Below are positions 7,298 to 11,460 of a DNA stretch of 11,460 nt, piece after piece. The stretch lies in the NCBI GenBank assembly GCA_014376345.1, contig JACMRS010000010.1, positions 1 through 11,460 on the forward strand. Reading direction: 5' to 3'. The DNA comes from Bacteroidia bacterium (lineage in GTDB: Bacteria > Bacteroidota > Bacteroidia > NS11-12g > UBA955). Made by a program: the position numbers and the translations under genes. Numbering within the stretch: the stretch's first letter is position 1; the number at the start of each line of letters is the position of its first letter. The notes below the pieces were generated by a model, which made no database searches, was not told the origin of the DNA, and was given only the letters and a program-made list of their open reading frames with translations.

Positions 7298-7327
7298 AAA
7301 AAAAACCCACCCGTAAAAGGCAGGTTT
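7298..7327 (-). terminator. Intrinsic terminator of the tRNA-Arg gene
   Basis: On the minus strand AACCTGCC (7326-7319) pairs with GGTGGGTT (7311-7304), including two G-U pairs, around the loop TTTTACG. It runs directly into eight Ts (7305-7298). It begins six bases after the tRNA 3' end and finishes six bases before the acetyltransferase ATG codon. Confidence 0.75.
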
Positions 7328-7332
7328 ATCTG

Positions 7333-7406
7333 TGGTCTTGCAGGGATTCGAACCCCGAACCTTCTCATCCGTAGTGAGATGCTCTATCCAATTGAGCTAC
7401 AAAACC
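7333..7406 (-). tRNA. tRNA-Arg, anticodon ACG
   Basis: The minus strand folds as a full cloverleaf of 74 bases. The acceptor is GGTTTTG with CAAGACC (one G-U) plus discriminator A; the D arm is GCTC/GAGC; the anticodon stem is TCTCA/TGAGA with loop CTACGGA, giving ACG at loop positions 3-5; the variable loop is five bases; the T arm is CGGGG/CCCTG with loop TTCGAAT. A34 is expected to be deaminated to inosine by TadA to read CGU, CGC and CGA. The 3' CCA is not encoded. The leader contains a small GCCT-GAAA-AGGC hairpin (7422-7411). Confidence 0.95.
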
Positions 7407-7426
7407 AATCGCCTTTTCAGGCAGTG

Positions 7427-7434
7427 CAAACATA
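7427..7434 (-). promoter_or_regulatory. -7 promoter element of the tRNA-Arg gene
   Basis: TATGTTTG on the minus strand matches TAnnTTTG exactly, 20 bases before the tRNA 5' end. The -33 position falls in the T-run of the preceding terminator, where no exact TTTG has the right spacing. It may also drive the acetyltransferase-galE genes by read-through. Confidence 0.55.
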
Positions 7435-7447
7435 CGTTTTTTTTAGC

Positions 7448-7486
7448 AAAAAAAAATCTCCCGGTGTTTAAAGCCGGGAGATTTTT
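7448..7486 (-). terminator. Strong intrinsic terminator of the T9SS cargo gene
   Basis: Reading the minus strand, TCTCCCGG pairs with CCGGGAGA (7481-7474 with 7464-7457), and five flanking A-T pairs extend the stem to 13 bp around a 9-base loop. Nine Ts follow (7456-7448). It starts 18 bases after the stop of the T9SS gene. The other strand also has a T-run of five, so it could work both ways. Confidence 0.9.
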
Positions 7487-7504
7487 ATAAATATTTTTTA
7501 AATA

Positions 7505-8821
7505 TTACTCAACAATAAATTTGCTGCTAGAGCTATAGCCGTTAGCTTTCATTGTGTAGATATAAATACCTTTGCTCATACCTTTAGTATCCACAGCAAT
7601 TGCATGGCTACCTGAATTGTATTCAGCGTTGATAGTTTCGATAACTTTACCGGTAATATCAGTAACAGTAAATGAAACTGATGCATCATTAATAACTGTG
7701 AAAGGAATAAACACTTCAGTACCACCGATTGCAGGGTTAGGATAAGCTTCACCAAGACCGTCTCCGGCTTTGCTGATTTTATCAATACCTACGTTTGGAG
7801 AAGAAACAAGGAATTCAATTTCCGGAGTCATGTATGAAGCAGTGTAAGTTGCAGGATAGAAATAATCCGCAAAAGTACCACCACTAAATGGAATATGATA
7901 TCTCTGTCTTGCTTCAGCAACGATACCATGGTTATAAATTCTGTCGTTTACAACTTTAGGTGCGATTGGATCTTCCTGATATTTAGAATCATCAAAATAA
8001 GCTAGAATTCTGAAAACGCTGTTTCCTTTAGTTACTGATGAAGGATTGTTAAAGTCAACAATTGTATCAAATGGCTGAGCATGATTATAAGATTTGTCGC
8101 CTGCTATAAATGTAACAGCAGCACCAAACCAGTTTCTACCATAAGCAGTTCCGGTTACAAGAGCTTTAACAGTTCTGTTAACTGCAAAAGTACGTGTCTG
8201 GAAAGTACCGAAAGTATCTTCCGGCATAAGTTCAATAAACTGAGTTACTGCACCTGTTGGACCAGCTGTTAAATTTTTAGAAGAATAATCTACAACGCCA
8301 AAATAAAAAGCGCTGTCTGTAAACTGACGGCTCATTGTAGTTCTATCAAATGTAGTAAGTATGATAGTATCAGGACCGAAATAAGTTTTGCTGAAACGTC
8401 TGTATAAGAAAGTAAATCTTACTGAATCAACTGTATAATCGTTGAATTTAGAAGTTTTGAAAGTGTTGTTAGCCGCATAAATATTACTTCTTGGATCGAA
8501 AACCGTTCCAACAGCATTAATGTTTGGCTGTTGAACAGCATTTGAATAAGCGATTAAAGCATTAGTATCGCGGAAAAGTGTAACAGGAGAATAACCTGTT
8601 GTAGCACCACCCTGGTTAGAACGTATTGATTCAGCAACGTCAAACCAAACCGGTCCTAAAGCATCTCTTTTAGAGTTAGTACTTTTATTTCCAATATTGA
8701 TAAGCGTTGATGCATCAACAGTTTCTCTTAATGGCTCAGAACCTGCAACAGGTCTGTTAACTTGTGCGTTTGCGCTTGTAAAAAGCCCAACTACACTCAT
8801 AGTTAGTAATATCTTTCTCAT
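7505..8821 (-). CDS. Secreted protein with T9SS type A C-terminal sorting domain
   Basis: A 438-residue protein. Residues 1-19 are a Sec signal peptide (MRKILLTMSVVGLFTSANA, cleavage before Q20). Residues 358-438 are a type A sorting domain: YPNP (360-363), then VSFTVTDITGKVIETI, and the end GMSKGIYIYTM...KFIVE. Such domains direct passage through the type IX secretion system and removal or surface anchoring by PorU (family knowledge). The middle region (20-357) is rich in Thr, Asn, Phe and Tyr; it has no catalytic motif or repeat I recognise, so its activity is unknown. It stands alone as a transcription unit, with a consensus promoter (8844-8876), two operator-like repeats upstream and a strong terminator, suggesting specific regulation and high expression. 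Confidence 0.9.
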   Translation of the reverse strand: MRKILLTMSVVGLFTSANAQVNRPVAGSEPLRETVDASTLINIGNKSTNSKRDALGPVWFDVAESIRSNQGGATTGYSPVTLFRDTNALIAYSNAVQQPNINAVGTVFDPRSNIYAANNTFKTSKFNDYTVDSVRFTFLYRRFSKTYFGPDTIILTTFDRTTMSRQFTDSAFYFGVVDYSSKNLTAGPTGAVTQFIELMPEDTFGTFQTRTFAVNRTVKALVTGTAYGRNWFGAAVTFIAGDKSYNHAQPFDTIVDFNNPSSVTKGNSVFRILAYFDDSKYQEDPIAPKVVNDRIYNHGIVAEARQRYHIPFSGGTFADYFYPATYTASYMTPEIEFLVSSPNVGIDKISKAGDGLGEAYPNPAIGGTEVFIPFTVINDASVSFTVTDITGKVIETINAEYNSGSHAIAVDTKGMSKGIYIYTMKANGYSSSSKFIVE

Positions 8822-8843
8822 TTTCGTTTGTTTTTATAAACCA

Positions 8844-8876
8844 CAAAGTTAATATAATCTTACCTATCAATCCAAA
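8844..8876 (-). promoter_or_regulatory. Consensus Bacteroidota promoter of the T9SS cargo gene
   Basis: The -7 element TAACTTTG (8851-8844, minus strand) fits TAnnTTTG exactly. A TTTG -33 element (8876-8873) is 21 bases upstream. Initiation near 8838 would give a leader of about 17 bases before the ATG at 8821. Confidence 0.75.
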
Positions 8877-8892
8877 TAAATTTTTCAATTAT

Positions 8893-8922
8893 ACAAGCGG
8901 TAAGTATCAATTTACAAGCGGT
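8893..8922 (-). promoter_or_regulatory. Tandem operator-like direct repeats (LytTR-type geometry)
   Basis: ACCGCTTGT occurs twice on the minus strand, at 8922-8914 and 8901-8893, separated by exactly 12 bases (21 bases start to start, two helical turns). Similarity extends into an adjacent AATTG on each copy. The 9-mer fits the LytTR-domain regulator consensus [TA][AC][CA]GTTN[AG][TG] in 8 of 9 positions (C for T at position 5). The proximal copy is 16 bases upstream of the -33 element of the T9SS gene, as expected for an activator. The rest of the 8822-9027 spacer is AT-rich; a 12-bp palindrome AAGAAATTTCTT lies at 8939-8950. Confidence 0.55.
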
Positions 8923-9027
8923 CAAACCCTTACTGTTAAAGAAATTTCTTATAACTTACATTTTAACATAATTACTTTATATTTTATCAATATCTTTTTT
9001 AAAATTTCATTTAGTAATAACATAAAG

Positions 9028-9732
9028 TTAAATATCACCTTGAATAGGCCTTAATATTATTTCCTCCATAACACATGTTTTTCTATTTTGCCATGCTATC
9101 CAGATAAAGGAGGCAATATTTTCCGGAGTCATAAACCGGGTAGCAGGTAATTTTGTTCCCGACCAGCTATCCGTAAGAGTAGCACCGGGCATTACTGCGC
9201 TTACACCCGTTTTTCTTGATGCCAGTTCTGCACGCAGTACTTTAGAAAAACCAAGTAAAGCATGTTTACTTATGCAATAACTACCACCATTTATATAAGG
9301 TACAAAACTGGCAGTGGAGCAAATATTGAAAATATAACCATCTCCTTCAGTGTCTAAAGCCGAAATCAATGATCGGGTAAGGTGGTAGGCTGAAGCAATA
9401 TTGGTTGACATCATCAATTCAAAATCACCTTCTTTCTCATCAAATATGCTTCCCGGAATAAATAATCCTGCATTGTTTACTATAACATTAATTTTTTCGA
9501 ACTTACTAATACAAAAAGCTCCAAAAGACTTAACATCAGAAACGTTTGAGCAATCTGCAACCATACCGTAAGCTTTTACCTTAAAAGTATCCGAAAGATA
9601 GAAGGACAGAGCCTCAACTGCTTTTGCATCTCTGGCACAAAAGGCCACATCGAAACCTTCCGAAGCAAAATATTCTGCAATTGCTTTCCCAATTCCCCGT
9701 GTAGCACCTGTAATGACAATATTTTTTAACAT
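9028..9732 (-). CDS. Short-chain dehydrogenase/reductase (classical SDR)
   Basis: A 234-residue classical SDR. Cofactor motif T8-G-A-T-R-G-I-G15; structural motif N86-N-A-G89; catalytic set N111, S139, Y152 and K156. C32-A-R34 after strand 2 suggests NADP preference (inference). The sequence resembles FabG/3-oxoacyl reductase-like and YdfG-like oxidoreductases, but the substrate cannot be assigned. The C-terminal region after VMPGATLTDSW, with FMTPENIASFIWIAW, is typical of SDRs of unknown substrate found in Bacteroidota. It is divergent from mlaE: its ATG (9732-9730) lies within, or just next to, the 5' end of mlaE depending on the start chosen there. No clear terminator follows it. Confidence 0.9.
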   Translation of the reverse strand: MLKNIVITGATRGIGKAIAEYFASEGFDVAFCARDAKAVEALSFYLSDTFKVKAYGMVADCSNVSDVKSFGAFCISKFEKINVIVNNAGLFIPGSIFDEKEGDFELMMSTNIASAYHLTRSLISALDTEGDGYIFNICSTASFVPYINGGSYCISKHALLGFSKVLRAELASRKTGVSAVMPGATLTDSWSGTKLPATRFMTPENIASFIWIAWQNRKTCVMEEIILRPIQGDI

Positions 9733-9775
9733 GCTGCGAATTAAGTTTTTAGAAGTTATATTTACAACCTTTTTT

Positions 9776-10519
9776 ATGACTACCTTCTTTTATCAGTTCG
9801 GCCGATATATACTGTTTCTCAAAAGCATGTTCTATAAGCCCGAGCGCATAAGCATTTATTTTGCCCGTATTTTTGATGAAATGGTGAAAATCGGTATTGG
9901 CTCGCTGCCTATCGTTGCTATCATCTCATTATTTATTGGCGCAGTAACCACAGTGCAAACAGCGTATCAGCTCACTTCAGGACTAATAGCAAAATCAGTT
10001 ATCGGAACGATTGTTAGTGACAGCAGCATGCTTGAACTGGCTCCAACGATAACTTGTCTGGTACTTGCAGGAAAAGTTGGATCTCATATCGCTTCAGAAA
10101 TCGGCACCATGAGAGTAAGCGAACAGATAGATGCTTTGGACGTTATGGGAATAAATGGCGCAGGATATCTTGCAATGCCAAAAATTATTGCCGGTATAAT
10201 TATGATACCCTTGCTCAATATTATAGCTATAACCCTAAGCATCTACGGTGGCTATATGGCTGGCGAATGGTCTGGAATTGTTTCACATGACCAGTTTATT
10301 TCAGGTGCGCGTTCTACTTTTAAAGGTTATACTCTGTTTTTCTCCATGATAAAATCTTTCACATTTGCATTTATAATAACCTCAGTTTCTTCTTTCCATG
10401 GTTTTTATACCAAGGGCGGCGCTCTTGAAGTAGGAGAAGCCAGCACTAAAGCCGTTGTTTATAGTGCTGTATTGATTCTCTTTTTCGATTACCTTCTTGC
10501 AGAACTTCTACTTAAATAA
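9776..10519 (+). CDS. mlaE: MlaE family ABC transporter permease (lipid trafficking)
   Basis: An inner-membrane permease of the MlaE/YrbE family with about five hydrophobic segments. The family signature is present: GSHIASEIGTMRVSEQIDAL followed by DVMGINGAGYLAMPKI, then SFTFAFIITSVSSFHGFYTKGGA and VVYSAVLILFFDYLLAELLL. With MlaF ATPase and an MCE protein (MlaD) it moves phospholipids between the outer and inner membranes. The frame is open from ATG 9713 and also has ATG 9731; both overlap the divergent SDR start. The ATG at 9776 gives MTTFFYQFGRYILFL, which best resembles family N-termini, and 247 residues; the longer forms have 268 or 262. I see no convincing promoter; TATATTTA at 9757-9764 is a 7 of 8 match to a -7 box. 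Confidence 0.9.
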   Translation: MTTFFYQFGRYILFLKSMFYKPERISIYFARIFDEMVKIGIGSLPIVAIISLFIGAVTTVQTAYQLTSGLIAKSVIGTIVSDSSMLELAPTITCLVLAGKVGSHIASEIGTMRVSEQIDALDVMGINGAGYLAMPKIIAGIIMIPLLNIIAITLSIYGGYMAGEWSGIVSHDQFISGARSTFKGYTLFFSMIKSFTFAFIITSVSSFHGFYTKGGALEVGEASTKAVVYSAVLILFFDYLLAELLLK

Positions 10520-10521
10520 TT

Positions 10522-11259
10522 ATGATAGAACTAAAGCACATCAATAAGTCATTTGATGACAAGCAGGTATTATTCGATCTTTCTGCTACTTTTCATAGCG
10601 GTAAAAACAATATTATTATCGGTGCCAGCGGTGGTGGTAAAAGTGTCATGATGAAATGTATGGTTGTATTGGAAAAACCTGATTCAGGTGAAATTCTTTT
10701 TGATGGCAGAGACATTGTTAGTCTCGAACATCAGGAAATGCGAGATGTAAGACGCGAAATCGGGATGCTCTTTCAGGGAACAGCTTTATTTGATTCACTT
10801 ACGGTAGAGCAAAACGTGGAATTTCCTTTAAAAATGTTTAGTAAAATGTCTCCTGCTGAACGCAAAGAGCGCGTTAATTTTTGTCTTGCACGGGTGAATC
10901 TGGATGAAGTTAACGGGAAATTTCCCAGCGAAATTAGTGGTGGAATGAAAAAACGAGTTGGAATTGCACGAGCAATTGCACTTGACATTAAATATTTATT
11001 TTGTGATGAACCCAACAGCGGTCTTGACCCAATTACAAGCAGGGTTATAGATGAACTTCTAAACGAAATAACCCATGAATTTCAAATTACCAATATTATA
11101 AACAGCCACGACATGAAAACTGTTTTTGATATCGGCGACCATATCATTTTTATTTACAATGGACAAAAATGGTGGGAAGGCAATAAAGAAGAACTTAAAA
11201 CAGGCCAGAAAGAAGTAAAAGAACTTGATGAATTTATCAAGGCCAGTTACTTCGAATAA
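10522..11259 (+). CDS. mlaF: MlaF-type ABC ATP-binding protein (lipid trafficking)
   Basis: A 245-residue ATPase with Walker A GASGGGKS (34-41), Q-loop Q85, signature ISGGMKKR (138-145), Walker B YLFCDEP (158-164) then NSGLDP, and H-loop H196 in NSHD. The ISGGMKKRVGIARAIA form is typical of the MlaF/Ttg2A branch rather than LolD-like exporters. It starts two bases after the mlaE stop, so the two are co-transcribed and form the core of one transporter. The MCE-domain subunit (MlaD), often the next gene, is absent here: a S46 peptidase follows 23 bases later. The substrate-binding partner must be encoded elsewhere. Confidence 0.92.
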   Translation: MIELKHINKSFDDKQVLFDLSATFHSGKNNIIIGASGGGKSVMMKCMVVLEKPDSGEILFDGRDIVSLEHQEMRDVRREIGMLFQGTALFDSLTVEQNVEFPLKMFSKMSPAERKERVNFCLARVNLDEVNGKFPSEISGGMKKRVGIARAIALDIKYLFCDEPNSGLDPITSRVIDELLNEITHEFQITNIINSHDMKTVFDIGDHIIFIYNGQKWWEGNKEELKTGQKEVKELDEFIKASYFE

Positions 11260-11282
11260 ATCAATTCTATTAAATTTTTAAG

Positions 11283-11460
11283 ATGGGTAAATTTTTTTTA
11301 AACAGAAAAAAAGTCGCGCTGATATTTTCAGGGTTTCTGGTTTGCATACTTTTAACTTCTCATACTTCAGACGAAGGTATGTTTCCACTAAGCCTTCTTG
11401 ATAAAGTAAATTTCAAGAAAGCGGGTTTCAAAATATCCCAAACAGATGTTTACAATCCGA
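11283..11460 (+). CDS. S46 family dipeptidyl-peptidase (DPP7/DPP11-like), 5' part only
   Basis: An open frame from ATG 11283 runs off the window with 59 codons visible. Residues 1-27 look like a signal peptide: basic NRKK, then hydrophobic VALIFSGFLVCILL. The mature start reads SDEGMFPLSLLDKVN, then KAGFKISQTDVYNP, which matches the N-terminus of S46 peptidases (DEGMW..., GLKLS..DIYNP). These serine enzymes remove dipeptides from peptides in the periplasm of asaccharolytic Bacteroidota (family knowledge). The catalytic His, Asp and Ser lie beyond the window, so activity and specificity cannot be judged. The residue usually W after DEGM is F here. Cys21 lies inside the hydrophobic core without a lipobox, so a lipoprotein is unlikely. 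It is 23 bases after mlaF and may be co-transcribed. Confidence 0.8.
   Translation, partial: MGKFFLNRKKVALIFSGFLVCILLTSHTSDEGMFPLSLLDKVNFKKAGFKISQTDVYNP

Noticed and set aside
7293..7310. GTG start at 7310 adding six residues to the acetyltransferase.
   Set aside because: Those codons fall in the terminator stem and its T-run; the ATG at 7292 matches the family N-terminus better.
8934..8968. Inverted repeat TGTTAAA/TTTAACA around the AAGAAATTTCTT palindrome, considered as the SDR terminator.
   Set aside because: The arms are short, AT-only apart from one pair, 21 bases apart, and no T-run follows on the minus strand.
1..11460. Search by eye for a defence system, CRISPR array, transposase or biosynthetic cluster.
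   Set aside because: All substantial genes fall into ordinary metabolic, envelope or transport families; no repeat-spacer pattern, nuclease, reverse transcriptase or transposase motif is visible.

Overview
The window looks like a chromosomal segment of a Bacteroidota bacterium, probably near Chitinophagales or Sphingobacteriales (inference). The evidence is a secreted protein with a type IX secretion (T9SS) type A sorting domain, a DUF3078 protein, a S46 dipeptidyl-peptidase start, promoters of the Bacteroidota form TTTG-N19-21-TAnnTTTG, and little sign of Shine-Dalgarno sequences. The standard bacterial code fits. Most genes are housekeeping or envelope genes. I found no CRISPR array, transposase, phage gene or clearly new multi-gene system.

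Layout. 1-1459: two tandem, very AT-rich paralogous thioredoxin-fold proteins, the first cut by the window edge. 1520-2173 (-): an ABC ATPase of the LolD type with its own promoter, divergent from the next block. 2308-5530 (+): sucC, a short mscL, a DUF3078 outer-membrane-type protein and a YciO/Sua5-type protein, with gaps of only 21, 17 and 8 bases, so probably one operon. 5531-5694: spacer between convergent genes. 5695-7292 (-): galE preceded by, and overlapping by one base, a WbpD/WlbB-like sugar N-acetyltransferase. 7333-7406 (-): tRNA-Arg(ACG) with its own -7 box and terminator. 7505-8821 (-): a T9SS-secreted protein with a strong promoter, a strong terminator and a pair of LytTR-like operator repeats upstream. 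9028-9732 (-): an SDR oxidoreductase. 9776-11460 (+): mlaE-mlaF lipid-transport ABC genes followed by the start of a S46 peptidase that runs off the window.

How the genes work together. Several concern the envelope: LolD (lipoprotein release), MlaEF (lipid trafficking), MscL (osmotic safety valve), DUF3078 (outer membrane), GalE plus acetyltransferase (surface sugar precursors), the T9SS cargo and the S46 peptidase (periplasmic peptide use). SucC belongs to the TCA cycle. The most interesting signals are regulatory: (i) a perfect terminator-like hairpin inside the signal-peptide codons of the DUF3078 gene; (ii) two 9-base direct repeats with a 12-base spacer upstream of the T9SS cargo promoter, matching LytTR-regulator site geometry; (iii) a sugar-acetyltransferase start codon lying six bases beyond the T-run of a tRNA terminator, with no promoter of its own.
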